From Thalassococcus halodurans (GTDB lineage: Bacteria > Pseudomonadota > Alphaproteobacteria > Rhodobacterales > Rhodobacteraceae), in assembly GCF_900108225.1 (NCBI RefSeq), contig NZ_FNUZ01000003.1, positions 310,001 through 374,000 of the forward strand: DNA of 64,000 nt. Reading direction: 5' to 3'. Of the stretch, positions 17,224 through 26,447 are shown piece after piece. Both the position numbers and the translations under genes were made by a program. The first letter of the stretch is position 1, and the number at the start of each line of letters is the position of its first letter. The notes beneath the pieces were generated by a model. It did no database searches. It was not told the origin of the DNA and was given only the letters and a program-made list of their open reading frames with translations.

Positions 17224-18250
17224 TCGTTTCGGTCCCTGCCGCCTGCACCTGCAACGATATGGATGGCACAGCATAAGACACCCGCATCTGACCCAAACCC
17301 AGATGCGACCAGTCGACTGTGGGCACACCCTGCAATGGGTCGGAAAGATCGGGGCGTGCCAAAAGATCGTGGATGGCCGATCTGATGCCCTCACCTTTTG
17401 AAGGATCAAGGTTCGCATCGCCCAAAATCACAAAGCGATCCGGCGCAGGCCCATAAGTACCCGCCAACACCTGCGACCAGATCGCGATCTCGTCATGATT
17501 ACGCCGCCCGTTTCTGTCGTCGGGCCCGTCAAACACCGGCGTTGTTGCGTGGAAGGCCATAACAGAAACCTCGGCATCCGGCAGCATCACAGGCACAATC
17601 CAATGCCCATCCGACGACAGGCGCTGAATTTCATAGGCCGGATCGTCCGTAACAATCAGCGCACCGCCCATGTCTTTCCATAGAAGCTGCGACAGATCGG
17701 TAGCTTCCCCGAATGGAAACCGCGACAGCACCGCCATACCGCCCTGCCCTGAAAAACGGCCCCATCCTTGGGCATCGCGCCCACGGCCAAGGCGGCCGTC
17801 GCGGTCCACATCGACGCCTGTGGGGCGGCCTGCGTTGGATTGCAGGGAAAAAAGATGCGGATATTCCAAGCCCTCTTCTGCGGTCCACACGCGCAGTTCA
17901 TGTAGCGCCGCAAAACCGTGGTCAAAATCGAAATCGGTCAGCAAAAGAACATCAGGCGCGACGCGCACAATCGTTTCGACCATGGATGCCAGATCATCAT
18001 CACGGCGGTTCAGATCACGCAACAACACCCCGGGCCCGTCCCGCGTGAAAGGTGCGGCCCACGTGGCAAAGCGGTAGGTTTCAGAGGCAAAAACAGACGT
18101 GCCCAGCCAAACGATCAGGCTGCTTGCAAGACATCCGATTGCGCATAAGCGCGGCGGCGCTTTTCTTCGATCAGCTCGGCGACGCGCATCAAAGCAACGC
18201 CGCGCATGATTAAGGAAGCTGGCAAGAACGCCCATGCTGTCATCATCCAA
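17168..18250 (-). CDS. Endonuclease/exonuclease/phosphatase (EEP) family protein, exported
   Basis: The conserved part starts ETYRFATWAAPFTRDGPGVLLRDLN after a hydrophobic stretch (LIVWLGTSVFA), which looks like a signal sequence. EEP motifs include DVLLLTDFDFDHG, VILGDANLDPSKGEG near residue 300, and a final TVDWSHLGLGQMRVSYAVP with GHHGLVWVDV. It is probably a secreted or periplasmic phosphodiesterase or nuclease. The start is uncertain. The only ATGs are at 18250 and 18235, 120-136 bases inside the upstream gene. A CTG at the upstream stop (CTGA overlap) is the alternative, but it would leave a very short signal. The 3' end overlaps the convergent gene by 56 bases. Confidence 0.78.
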   Translation of the reverse strand: MDDDSMGVLASFLNHARRCFDARRRADRRKAPPRLCAIGCLASSLIVWLGTSVFASETYRFATWAAPFTRDGPGVLLRDLNRRDDDLASMVETIVRVAPDVLLLTDFDFDHGFAALHELRVWTAEEGLEYPHLFSLQSNAGRPTGVDVDRDGRLGRGRDAQGWGRFSGQGGMAVLSRFPFGEATDLSQLLWKDMGGALIVTDDPAYEIQRLSSDGHWIVPVMLPDAEVSVMAFHATTPVFDGPDDRNGRRNHDEIAIWSQVLAGTYGPAPDRFVILGDANLDPSKGEGIRSAIHDLLARPDLSDPLQGVPTVDWSHLGLGQMRVSYAVPSISLQVQAAGTETIRPETGHHGLVWVDVAVP

Positions 18251-18978
18251 ACCAAGGTCTGCGGATCAGAAAGCGGCATCGGTTCCAGAACCTGCGCTGT
18301 CGCCTCGAAGATCGCCGGAATTAGGAATGGCAGAAGGAAGCCTAACGCGAAGTTAAGATTTGAATCGCGCTTGAGGCGGTAGAGCACATCACCCCCTGTA
18401 GTCGGGTCAAACAGCGGAAGGTTGATCCAGACATTGAACGCCCCGTTGCGCAGCGGCCAACGCATGATGCGGATAAAGACGATGAAGAAGGCAATCGAGG
18501 CCAGGCTGATCACATAGGCCATGCCAGCGGTGGCTTTTACGACCTCGAACAGCGGCAAAGGCGCGCCTTCCGGTACAGCCAGCAAGGCAAGGCGCACGGG
18601 CGAGAACGGGAAATCCATCGCTTCGCCGATCGAACTACCAACGTAGTAAAAGCTGCCTGACATCGCGGTCGGCATCTGGAATTCACGGGTGATCTGCGTC
18701 AGGGCGTAGACCATGCAGAACATCGTCAGGAACCGGATACGGTTGAACGGTGCCGCGCTACGGAATTCGACAAAGCTGGGCATCGTGCTGAAGTATTCGA
18801 GGAACGTCAGAACGCCGCCGACAAGCGCAAGCAATGCGACCAGCTGGCTGGTATCGGATGAGACGTTAGGCAGCATGAAAGACGGCAGAGCCAACAGCCC
18901 TGCGACCAACAATGCACGTACGCCCGCACTGATCGCGCGATTAAACACGTTTCTCTGCCCCTTTGGCCGGGCGTCCAT
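18115..18978 (-). CDS. Conserved membrane protein of unknown function
   Basis: 287 residues with about six to seven hydrophobic helices, starting after a basic N-terminus (for example AISAGVRALLVAGLLALPSFML and ASIAFFIVFIRIM) and ending in a charged tail LIEEKRRRAYAQS. I recognise no enzymatic motif. It is translationally close to the EEP-family gene that follows, so the two are probably one operon. The start ATG at 18978 has AAGGA about 12 bases upstream, a rather long spacing. Confidence 0.75.
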   Translation of the reverse strand: MDARPKGQRNVFNRAISAGVRALLVAGLLALPSFMLPNVSSDTSQLVALLALVGGVLTFLEYFSTMPSFVEFRSAAPFNRIRFLTMFCMVYALTQITREFQMPTAMSGSFYYVGSSIGEAMDFPFSPVRLALLAVPEGAPLPLFEVVKATAGMAYVISLASIAFFIVFIRIMRWPLRNGAFNVWINLPLFDPTTGGDVLYRLKRDSNLNFALGFLLPFLIPAIFEATAQVLEPMPLSDPQTLVWMMTAWAFLPASLIMRGVALMRVAELIEEKRRRAYAQSDVLQAA

Positions 18979-19252
18979 GGTCTTTTGCCATGTCCTTTTC
19001 CGACCGCTGATGCCGATTATTCACGGCTTGCCTCGTTATTAACGATAATAAAGCCAGCCGCAGCGAAAGTTCTCAAGTCGAAGATCGGTAATAGTCTGGA
19101 AATAGGGCCAAATTGGGTCAGGCTATGGCGCGAATGCATCAGGTACGACTCAAAGTGAATGCTCCTCTAAGGAGAAAAACAACATATAGTATGCGCCATT
19201 TAGTGGACCGCAACGAAAGTTGTTAACCCATCTCAATTAACGAATATTAAGA
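18979..19252. other. Intergenic stretch without a recognisable gene
   Basis: It lies between the membrane-protein gene start and the leuD terminator. The clearest signals are a perfect inverted repeat TTATTA-ACGA-TAATAA (19036-19051), well placed for an operator or promoter of the membrane-protein gene. There is also a small hairpin CTCCT-CTA-AGGAG near 19162-19174. TTAA-rich sequence at 19220-19250 does not show the TTAA-N7-TTAA spacing of CtrA sites. No convincing small coding frame was found. Confidence 0.4.
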
Positions 19253-19289
19253 CAAAAAAAGGCCGCAGAGTCCCCCCTGCGGCCTTTCC
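19253..19289 (-). terminator. leuCD operon terminator
   Basis: On the minus strand AGGCCGCAG and CTGCGGCCT form nine pairs with an eight-base loop, followed by TTTTTTT. It lies 20 bases after the leuD stop. Confidence 0.88.
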
Positions 19290-19308
19290 AATACAATCAA
19301 TAAGAGAA

Positions 19309-19914
19309 TCAGACCCAGGGACGCGCCTGAGAAGCCTTTTCCTCGTAGCTGTCGATCGAGCTGACCTTTTCCAGCGACAGACCGATGTCATCCAGACCGT
19401 TCAGCAGGCAATGCTTCTTGAACGGGTCAACCTCGAACGAGAAGCTTTCGCCGTCGGACGTGGTAACCGTCTGCTCTTCCAGATCGACAACCATACGCGC
19501 GTTCGACCCCTTTTCGGCGTCTTTCATCAACGTATCGACGGCCTCTTGGGGCAGGACGATCGGCAGGATGCCGTTCTTGAAGCAGTTGTTGAAGAAGATG
19601 TCGGCGAAGGATGTCGAAATGACAGCCTTGATGCCGAAATCCTTCAGCGCCCAAGGGGCGTGTTCGCGGGACGACCCACAACCGAAGTTATCGCCGGCTA
19701 CCAGAATTTCTGTTTCTCGGTACTGCGGCTTGTTCAGGACGAAATCTTCGATCTCGTTGCCCTGACGGTCATAGCGCATTTCGTCGAACAGGTTCACACC
19801 AAGGCCGGAACGCTTGATGGTCTTCAGGAACTGCTTGGGGATGATCATATCGGTGTCGATATTAACCAGCGGCAACGGCGCCGCGATCCCGGTGAGTTTT
19901 TCGAATTTATCCAT
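19309..19914 (-). CDS. leuD: 3-isopropylmalate dehydratase small subunit
   Basis: 201 residues, normal for the family. With LeuC it isomerises 2-isopropylmalate to 3-isopropylmalate. Signatures: [20 protein letters not shown] at the N-terminus and [19 protein letters not shown], the swivel-domain substrate loop. It starts 12 bases after leuC ends, and both share the terminator downstream. Confidence 0.97.
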   Translation of the reverse strand: MDKFEKLTGIAAPLPLVNIDTDMIIPKQFLKTIKRSGLGVNLFDEMRYDRQGNEIEDFVLNKPQYRETEILVAGDNFGCGSSREHAPWALKDFGIKAVISTSFADIFFNNCFKNGILPIVLPQEAVDTLMKDAEKGSNARMVVDLEEQTVTTSDGESFSFEVDPFKKHCLLNGLDDIGLSLEKVSSIDSYEEKASQARPWV

Positions 19915-19926
19915 TGGGTAATGTCC

Positions 19927-21333
19927 TCACATCATCTCGCGTACGTCGGTCAGCTTGCCGGTGATGGCAGCAGCGGCGGCCATGGCAGGCGATACAAGGT
20001 GCGTCCGGCCCTTATAGCCTTGACGACCTTCAAAGTTACGGTTCGACGTGGACGCGCAACGTTCGTTTTCGGCCAACTGGTCGGGGTTCATGGCAAGGCA
20101 CATGGAACAACCCGCCAGACGCCATTCGAAACCGGCCTCTTTGAAGATGTCTGCCAGACCTTCTTCTTCGGCTTGTGCACGAACCAGACCCGAGCCCGGA
20201 ACGACCATGGCACGCATGCCGTCCTTGACCTTTTTGCCTTTCAGAACTGCCGCAGCTGCGCGCAGATCTTCGATACGGCCGTTGGTGCAGGACCCGATGA
20301 ACACGGTGTCGACTTCGATGTCGGACAGTTTCTGACCCGGTGTCAGACCCATGTAGTCCAGCGAACGACGAACCGCGTCGACCTTACCGCCTTTGAAGTC
20401 TTCCGGTGCCGGAACCAGCGCGCTGATCGGCAGCGCGTCTTCGGGCGATGTGCCCCAAGTGACTGTCGGCTCGATGGATTCGCCTTCGATGGTCAGAACC
20501 TTGTCGAAGTGCGCATCGTCATCCGAATACAGCGTCTTCCACCAGTTCAGCGCAGCTTCCCACTGGGCACCTTTCGGCGCGTGCGGGCGGCCTTTGACGT
20601 ATTCGAACGTGGTTTCGTCCGGCGCGATCAGACCCGCGCGGGCACCACCTTCGATGGCCATGTTACAGATGGTCATGCGGCCTTCCATCGACAGATCACG
20701 GATCGCTTCACCGCAATATTCGATGACGTAGCCTGTACCACCGGCTGTACCTGTTTCCGCGATGATGCGCAGAACGATGTCCTTGGCGGTCACACCGGGC
20801 AGCAGTTTGCCGGTGATTTCGACCTTCATGTTCTTGGACTTCTTCTGGATCAGCGTCTGTGTCGCCAGAACGTGTTCAACTTCGGATGTACCGATGCCGT
20901 GCGCCAGCGCGCCGAACGCACCGTGTGTCGCTGTGTGGCTGTCGCCGCAAACAACGGTCATGCCCGGCAGGGTCCAACCCTGTTCGGGGCCGACGATGTG
21001 CACGATGCCCTGACGAACGTCCGTCACCGGATAGTAATGAATGCCGAATTCCTTGGCGTTCTTATCCAGCGCAGCCACCTGAATGCGGCTGTCTTCTGTC
21101 ATGTTGTCGGGGTTTTCACGGCCCGCTGTTGTCGGAACGTTGTGATCCGGAACCGCGATTGTCTTTTCAGGCGCGCGCACCTTGCGGCCTGCCATGCGCA
21201 GACCTTCGAACGCCTGCGGGCTGGTCACTTCGTGGACAAGGTGACGGTCGATATACAGAAGGCATGTGCCGTCGGTATCTTCATGGACGACGTGCGCGTC
21301 CCAGATTTTATCATAGAGCGTTTTGGGGGACAT
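19927..21333 (-). CDS. leuC: 3-isopropylmalate dehydratase large subunit
   Basis: 468 residues of the aconitase family. [4Fe-4S] ligands are visible in [17 protein letters not shown] and [11 protein letters not shown]. Other signatures are [28 protein letters not shown] (split in two here) and VPDHNVPT. The enzyme acts in the cytoplasm in the second step of leucine synthesis. The start ATG at 21333 is preceded by GGGAGAGGACCC, an adequate ribosome binding site. The region upstream carries hairpins and a 28-codon frame that may form a leader. Confidence 0.97.
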   Translation of the reverse strand: MSPKTLYDKIWDAHVVHEDTDGTCLLYIDRHLVHEVTSPQAFEGLRMAGRKVRAPEKTIAVPDHNVPTTAGRENPDNMTEDSRIQVAALDKNAKEFGIHYYPVTDVRQGIVHIVGPEQGWTLPGMTVVCGDSHTATHGAFGALAHGIGTSEVEHVLATQTLIQKKSKNMKVEITGKLLPGVTAKDIVLRIIAETGTAGGTGYVIEYCGEAIRDLSMEGRMTICNMAIEGGARAGLIAPDETTFEYVKGRPHAPKGAQWEAALNWWKTLYSDDDAHFDKVLTIEGESIEPTVTWGTSPEDALPISALVPAPEDFKGGKVDAVRRSLDYMGLTPGQKLSDIEVDTVFIGSCTNGRIEDLRAAAAVLKGKKVKDGMRAMVVPGSGLVRAQAEEEGLADIFKEAGFEWRLAGCSMCLAMNPDQLAENERCASTSNRNFEGRQGYKGRTHLVSPAMAAAAAITGKLTDVREMM

Positions 21334-21375
21334 GGGTCCTCTCCCGTATCAGATATGTAGCAAGGGTCTTGGCTA

Positions 21376-21413
21376 GGCGCTGTGCGCCGAAAGCAGGTCA
21401 TCTGCTGACCTGC
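21376..21413 (-). promoter_or_regulatory. Two hairpins between a small frame and leuC
   Basis: 21393-21413 is a perfect stem, GCAGGTCA and TGACCTGC, with a five-base loop. 21376-21388 is GGCGC-ACA-GCGCC on the minus strand. Both lie in what should be the untranslated leader of leuC. They could act as attenuation or stability elements. No U-tract follows, so they are not plain terminators. Confidence 0.4.
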
Positions 21414-21421
21414 GGGCATGC

Positions 21422-21508
21422 TCATAGGCGGGCCAGCACCGTAAAGGTGGCACCGAAGAAACGTTCGCGCAGGCGGGCGCGGTCTCCGATATCGAAAACT
21501 ATGATCAT
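21422..21508 (-). CDS. Candidate 28-residue small protein or leader peptide upstream of leuC
   Basis: An ATG at 21508 opens 28 codons ending in TGA at 21422. The product starts MIIVFDIGDRARLRERFFG and is arginine-rich with a hydrophobic end. A perfect seven-pair hairpin GGGGCAA/TTGCCCC (21511-21531) ends two bases before the ATG, so translation may be controlled. The two hairpins at 21376-21413 follow its stop. Leucine codons are only three (CTG, CTG, CTA), which is weak support for leucine attenuation. A longer in-frame start at 21718 would overlap the divergent MscS gene and is unlikely. Coding status is unproven. Confidence 0.35.
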   Translation of the reverse strand: MIIVFDIGDRARLRERFFGATFTVLARL

Positions 21509-21632
21509 GAGGGGCAAATACACCTTGCCCCTGAGTCTCGCAACCTGAGTCTGCGAATGGCCCTGTAAATCAATTGTGCTTGCCTTATCGCCAACCCGTG
21601 CAAGATTAGAAGGAACAACCAAGGACAGTGGA

Positions 21633-22967
21633 ATGGAACCAGAAACGACCGCCCCGATTGAGAACCTGACACAGGTCGCCACTTCGGCTATCGACCGGTT
21701 CGAAGCGCTGGCCAACATGCTGATCCGTCCTTGGAACGCATATCAGATCGCGATTGTGATCGGGGTTTTCGTGGTGGCCCACCTTCTGGCGGCGATGATC
21801 CGGCCCAGTTTCCACAATTGGCTTCGGTCGCGGGACAACTGGCCAAAGTGGCGGTTGCGCATTGGTCTGGTGCTGCATCGCCGGATACGGATGATCCTGT
21901 TTGTCGCGCTGATCTGGATCACCGTCGCGGTGATGCGCGAAATCACATGGCCTTCGCGGTCCTATCTGCTAGCCATCGTGGCAAACCTTGCGACTGCGTG
22001 GCTGCTGATCGCCTTTGCCACGCGGTTGATCAACAACGGCTTCGTGCGCGGTCTGGTGCGCTATGGCGCATGGGCCTGGGTCACGCTGTCGATCCTGAAC
22101 CTGACAGATGAAACCCGCAGCATTCTGGACAGTCTTGCCATCAACGTGGGCGAAACGCGGTTTTCTGTCTGGCTGATTGTTCAGGCCATCGCGATCCTGA
22201 CCATTCTGATCGCCGCGGCAAGGTTCATCGCCCACACCAGCACCGCACGCATCAGGGCAAACAACGAAATCTCGCGGTCCATGCAGGAACTGGCGGTCAA
22301 ATTCCTGCAACTGGTTCTTTACGGATCGGCCTTTTTCATGGGGCTCAAGATCGTCGGCGTCGACCTGACCGGTCTGGCCGTTCTGTCCGGTGCTATCGGC
22401 GTCGGACTCGGCTTTGGCCTGCAAAAGGTGGTGTCGAACCTTGTGTCGGGTGTCATCATCCTGCTGGATAAGTCGGTCAAACCCGGTGACGTGATTTCGC
22501 TGGGCGATACGTTCGGTTGGATCAATTCGCTTGGCGCGCGTTATGTGTCGATCAACACCCGCGACGGTAAAGAATACCTGATCCCGAACGAAGACCTGAT
22601 CACAGGTCAGGTGGTGAACTGGTCCCACTCGAACGACTACGTCCGGATCGACCTGTTTTTTGGCACCGCTTATGGCGACGACCCCCATAAGGTACGCGAA
22701 ATCGCGATAAATGCCGCCGCCAACACGGACCGCGTTCTGAACTGGAAAAAGCCCGTCTGCCACATCGTGGGTTTTGGTGACAGCAGCGTGGACTATATCC
22801 TGCGGTTCTGGATCAAAGACCCCGTTGAAGGCCTGACCAATATTCGCGGCAACGTCTATCTGGCGCTATGGGATGCGTTTCAGGAAAACGGCATTTCCAT
22901 CCCCTTCCCACAGCGCGAAGTGCGTATGCTGGAAGGGTCCCAATTGGACACCCGCACATTGGATTAA
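21633..22967 (+). CDS. MscS family mechanosensitive ion channel
   Basis: 444 residues from the ATG at 21633 (AAGGA eight bases upstream); an ATG at 21576 lacks such a site. Five or so membrane helices lead to the pore-lining helix and beta domain: LSGAIGVGLGFGLQKVVSNLVSG, then IILLDKSVKPGDVISLGDTFGWI and TRDGKEYLIPNEDLITGQVVNWS. Such channels open under membrane tension to release solutes on hypo-osmotic shock. Extra N-terminal helices make it longer than E. coli MscS. Divergent from leuC. Confidence 0.92.
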   Translation: MEPETTAPIENLTQVATSAIDRFEALANMLIRPWNAYQIAIVIGVFVVAHLLAAMIRPSFHNWLRSRDNWPKWRLRIGLVLHRRIRMILFVALIWITVAVMREITWPSRSYLLAIVANLATAWLLIAFATRLINNGFVRGLVRYGAWAWVTLSILNLTDETRSILDSLAINVGETRFSVWLIVQAIAILTILIAAARFIAHTSTARIRANNEISRSMQELAVKFLQLVLYGSAFFMGLKIVGVDLTGLAVLSGAIGVGLGFGLQKVVSNLVSGVIILLDKSVKPGDVISLGDTFGWINSLGARYVSINTRDGKEYLIPNEDLITGQVVNWSHSNDYVRIDLFFGTAYGDDPHKVREIAINAAANTDRVLNWKKPVCHIVGFGDSSVDYILRFWIKDPVEGLTNIRGNVYLALWDAFQENGISIPFPQREVRMLEGSQLDTRTLD

Positions 22968-23043
22968 CTTCTGACGGAACGTTTCGACTGACATCCCCCC
23001 TTGCACAGCCCATAGTCAGATCAATTCTTGAGGGAGGGATTCC

Positions 23044-24222
23044 ATGTCTGACGATATCGTCATCCTGTCCGGCGCACGGACAGCTATCGGCACTTTTGGC
23101 GGCAGTCTTGCCAACACCACGCCTATCGACACAGCAACCGTTGCATCCAAAGCCGCGATGGAACGCGCGGGCGTCGATCCGGCACAGATCGGCACCGTCG
23201 TCTTTGGCCACGTCATCAACACAGAACCGCGCGACATGTACCTGAGCCGCGTTGCGGCAATTCAGGCGGGCATCCCCGACACGACACCTGCGATGAACGT
23301 GAACCGCCTTTGCGGATCGGGCGCGCAATCCATCGTGTCTGCGGTTCAGTCGCTGATGCTGGGTGATGCCGATTTCGCACTGTCCGGCGGGGCCGAGGCG
23401 ATGTCACGCTCGCCCTACATCCTGCCCGACGCCCGCTGGGGCGCGAAAATGGGCGATGTTCGCGCATTGGACATGATGCTGGGCGCATTGAACTGCCCCT
23501 TCGGCACGGGCCACATGGGTGTGACCGCCGAAAACGTATCCGGCGAACACGACATCAGCCGCGAAGCACAAGACGCCTTTGCGATGGAAAGCCAGACACG
23601 CGCCGCCAAGGCGATTGAGGCTGGTTACTTCAAAGACCAGATCGTTCCGGTCGAAGTAAAGGTCAAACGCGACATGGTCCCCTTCGACACCGATGAACAC
23701 CCCAAGCAAACATCGCTTGAAAAGCTTGCTGCTCTGCGGGCCGTATTCAAAAAGGACGGCACCGTCACTGCGGGCAACGCATCCGGCATCAACGATGGTG
23801 CCGCAGCGCTGGTTCTGGCGCGTGCCGGTGCAGCAGAATCCGCTGGCCTGAAACCACGCGCCCGTGTGATCGGCTACGCCCACGCAGGCGTCCGCCCCGA
23901 GGTCATGGGCATCGGCCCCGTTCCTGCCGTTGAAAATCTGTTCGCACGGACCGGCCTATCGGCAGGCGATTTCGACGTGATTGAATCGAACGAAGCCTTT
24001 GCCGCGCAGGCGCTGGCCGTGAACAAAGGTCTTGGCCTTGATCCAGCCAAGGTAAACCCGAATGGCGGTGCGATTGCGCTGGGTCACCCTGTGGGTGCGA
24101 CTGGGTCGATCATCACGGTCAAAGCGCTGTACGAACTGGAACGTATCGGCGGCAAACGCGCGCTGATCACCATGTGCATCGGCGGCGGTCAGGGCATCGC
24201 GCTGGCGATCGAACGTATCTGA
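23044..24222 (+). CDS. Acetyl-CoA C-acetyltransferase (thiolase)
   Basis: 392 residues, the standard thiolase length. The nucleophile is Cys90 in NRLCGSGAQS. The C-terminal motifs GGAIALGHPVGATG (catalytic His) and CIGGGQG (second Cys) are present. It condenses two acetyl-CoA to acetoacetyl-CoA or runs the reverse. Biosynthetic (PhaA) and degradative (AtoB) roles cannot be separated, and no phaB or phaC is nearby. A strong ribosome binding site GAGGGAGG precedes the ATG. Downstream is a hairpin without a clear U-tract. Confidence 0.94.
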   Translation: MSDDIVILSGARTAIGTFGGSLANTTPIDTATVASKAAMERAGVDPAQIGTVVFGHVINTEPRDMYLSRVAAIQAGIPDTTPAMNVNRLCGSGAQSIVSAVQSLMLGDADFALSGGAEAMSRSPYILPDARWGAKMGDVRALDMMLGALNCPFGTGHMGVTAENVSGEHDISREAQDAFAMESQTRAAKAIEAGYFKDQIVPVEVKVKRDMVPFDTDEHPKQTSLEKLAALRAVFKKDGTVTAGNASGINDGAAALVLARAGAAESAGLKPRARVIGYAHAGVRPEVMGIGPVPAVENLFARTGLSAGDFDVIESNEAFAAQALAVNKGLGLDPAKVNPNGGAIALGHPVGATGSIITVKALYELERIGGKRALITMCIGGGQGIALAIERI

Positions 24223-24235
24223 TCTGAAAATCTTT

Positions 24236-24261
24236 GGGGTCGCGGGCATCTGCGACCCCTT
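24236..24261 (+). terminator. Probable terminator after the thiolase gene
   Basis: GGGGTCGC (24236-24243) and GCGACCCC (24252-24259) form eight pairs with an eight-base loop, 13 bases after the stop. The tail TTCAAGG has few Ts, so efficiency is doubtful. Confidence 0.5.
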
Positions 24262-24332
24262 CAAGGTCTTGTTCACCAAGCACTGGTATGCGACTCTGGC
24301 TGAAAGAGCAGATGTAGTCACGAACAGGCCCC

Positions 24333-26384
24333 ATGCCCCGCGATCTTACCGGTCACGACGCGTTATTGCGCGAAATCTTCGGATTCGACACGTTTCGACC
24401 CGGTCAGGGCGAGATTGTCGAAGCTGTGACCGCTGGCCAGAACGTTCTGGCAATCATGCCCACGGGTGGCGGCAAATCCCTGTGCTACCAGCTTCCTGCC
24501 TTGATGCGCTCCGGTCTGACCGTCGTGATTTCCCCACTGATCGCCCTGATGCGCGATCAGGTCCGCGCCCTGCGCGAAGCGGGCGTTGCCGCCGGTGCGC
24601 TGACATCCGGCAATACGGATGAGGAAAACAACGCCGTCTGGGATCAGTTGCACGACGGGTCGCTGAAGCTGTTGTACCTCGCACCCGAACGTCTGGCATC
24701 GGGTGGATCGCAACGCATGTTGGCCGAGGCGGGCGTGACCCTGATCGCCGTGGATGAGGCACACTGCGTCAGCCAATGGGGCCATGACTTCCGCCCCGAC
24801 TATCTGCGCATCGGCGAATTGCGCCGCGCTTTGGGTGTGCCGCTGGCCGCCTTCACCGCGACCGCCGATCAGGAAACCCAAGCCGAGATTGTCGAGCGTC
24901 TGTTCGGTGGCGAACAACCGCAGACCTTTCTGCGCGGCTTTGACCGCCCGAACATCCACCTTGCGTTTCAGCCCAAGGACGGCCCCCGCCGTCAGATCCT
25001 TGATTTCGCAGGCGCGCGGCGCGGCCAGTCGGGCATCGTTTACTGCGGCACCCGCGCCAAGACAGAAACGCTGTCCAAAGCGCTGAACGATGATGGCCAC
25101 ACCGCCTGTTTCTACCACGGCGGGATGGAGCCCACCGACCGACGCCGCGTTGAAGAACGCTTTGCCACCGAGGACGGGCTGGTTGTGGTGGCGACTGTGG
25201 CCTTCGGGATGGGTGTCGACAAACCCGATATCCGCTGGGTCGCCCATGCGGATCTGCCCAAAAGCATCGAGGCCTATTATCAGGAAATCGGTCGCGCGGG
25301 CCGCGATGGCGCCCCGTCCGAGACGCTGACGCTCTACGGCCCCGACGACATCCGCCTGCGCCGCGCCCAGATTGACGAAGGCCTTGCCCCACCAGAACGC
25401 CGTGCAGCCGATCATGGTCGCCTGAACGCGCTTTTGGGTCTGGCCGAGGCCATCTCTTGCCGTCGCGTCCGACTACTGCGCTATTTCGGGGAAGAGGCCG
25501 AACCCTGTGGTGCCTGCGATCTGTGCGACACCCCGCCGGAAACCTTCGACGGCACCGAAGCCGTTCGTAAGGCACTATCCGCCGCACTGCGCACCAACGA
25601 AAGCTTTGGCAGCGGCCATCTGATCGACATTCTGACAGGCAACATGACCGACAAGGTCAAGGAACGCGGCCATGATGCGCTGCCGACTTTTGCCGTTGGC
25701 AAAGACCTGAGCCGGACACAATGGCAGGCCGTGTTCCGTCAGATGATGGGCCACGACTTGATGCGCCCTGATGCGGAACGGCACGGCGCATTGGTGATGA
25801 CCGACGACGCACTGCCCCTGCTGCGCGGCGAAACGACGATAACGCTCCGCCGTGATATCATCGACCGCGCCCGCAACCGCCGCCCTGCTGTAAAGACTTT
25901 GGTCAGCGACGAAGACGCGCCGCTGTTGTCCGCGCTAAAAGCCAAGCGTCGCGCATTGGCCGAGGCTGCCCGCGCACCCGCATACGTTATTTTCCCCGAC
26001 CGCACGCTGATCGAAATGGCCGAAAACCGCCCCCAAACCATGGACGACATGGCGCGGATTTCCGGTGTCGGCGCGAAGAAACTGGAACGCTACGGCGCGG
26101 CCTTTCTTGAGGTCATCGCGGGCGAGGCCGAAAAGCTGCACCCGCAACGGCGCAAGCTGGCCGGACGCGCCGCAGGTAGCCTTTATGATCAACTGCTGGC
26201 CACTCAGGCAGATCTGTCGCGCGGCGAATGTGGCACGCTGAAACCGCTGTCCTGTTCTGCCTCGCAACTGGCCAAAATCGCCGACCGCCGTCCGACCGAA
26301 GAATACGGGCTGGCGCAGGTTCTGGATGACAAACGCATGGAGCGGTTCGGCGACGCGTTCCTTGACATCCTCCGCGCGGGCTAA
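24333..26384 (+). CDS. recQ: ATP-dependent DNA helicase RecQ
   Basis: 683 residues. SF2 helicase core: Walker A in MPTGGGKSLCYQLP, DEAH box in VDEAHCVSQWGHDFRPDY, motif VI in QEIGRAGRDG. The RQC zinc-binding cysteines are in CRRVRLLRYFGE and PCGACDLC, and a C-terminal HRDC domain lies at about residues 525-600. It unwinds DNA 3' to 5' in recombination and stalled-fork repair. Stands as a single gene, followed 63 bases on by yaaA. Confidence 0.96.
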   Translation: MPRDLTGHDALLREIFGFDTFRPGQGEIVEAVTAGQNVLAIMPTGGGKSLCYQLPALMRSGLTVVISPLIALMRDQVRALREAGVAAGALTSGNTDEENNAVWDQLHDGSLKLLYLAPERLASGGSQRMLAEAGVTLIAVDEAHCVSQWGHDFRPDYLRIGELRRALGVPLAAFTATADQETQAEIVERLFGGEQPQTFLRGFDRPNIHLAFQPKDGPRRQILDFAGARRGQSGIVYCGTRAKTETLSKALNDDGHTACFYHGGMEPTDRRRVEERFATEDGLVVVATVAFGMGVDKPDIRWVAHADLPKSIEAYYQEIGRAGRDGAPSETLTLYGPDDIRLRRAQIDEGLAPPERRAADHGRLNALLGLAEAISCRRVRLLRYFGEEAEPCGACDLCDTPPETFDGTEAVRKALSAALRTNESFGSGHLIDILTGNMTDKVKERGHDALPTFAVGKDLSRTQWQAVFRQMMGHDLMRPDAERHGALVMTDDALPLLRGETTITLRRDIIDRARNRRPAVKTLVSDEDAPLLSALKAKRRALAEAARAPAYVIFPDRTLIEMAENRPQTMDDMARISGVGAKKLERYGAAFLEVIAGEAEKLHPQRRKLAGRAAGSLYDQLLATQADLSRGECGTLKPLSCSASQLAKIADRRPTEEYGLAQVLDDKRMERFGDAFLDILRAG

Positions 26385-26447
26385 ACGGTTTTCCTTCGGA
26401 CGCAGGCGGGCTACATCTGCACCGGAACAAATGGAACGGAGTTTAAG

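Noticed and set aside
19220-19250. CtrA-type binding site (TTAA repeats)
   Set aside because: Spacings between TTAA halves are 6 and 10, not 7.
19411-21360. A 649-codon open frame on the plus strand, antisense to leuC and leuD
   Set aside because: leuC and leuD have full family motifs on the minus strand. The antisense product is cysteine/arginine-rich with no domain, a usual by-product of high third-position GC.
21509-21718. N-terminal extension of the small frame upstream of leuC
   Set aside because: It would overlap the start of the mscS-type gene and lacks a binding site; only the 28-codon version is kept as a candidate.
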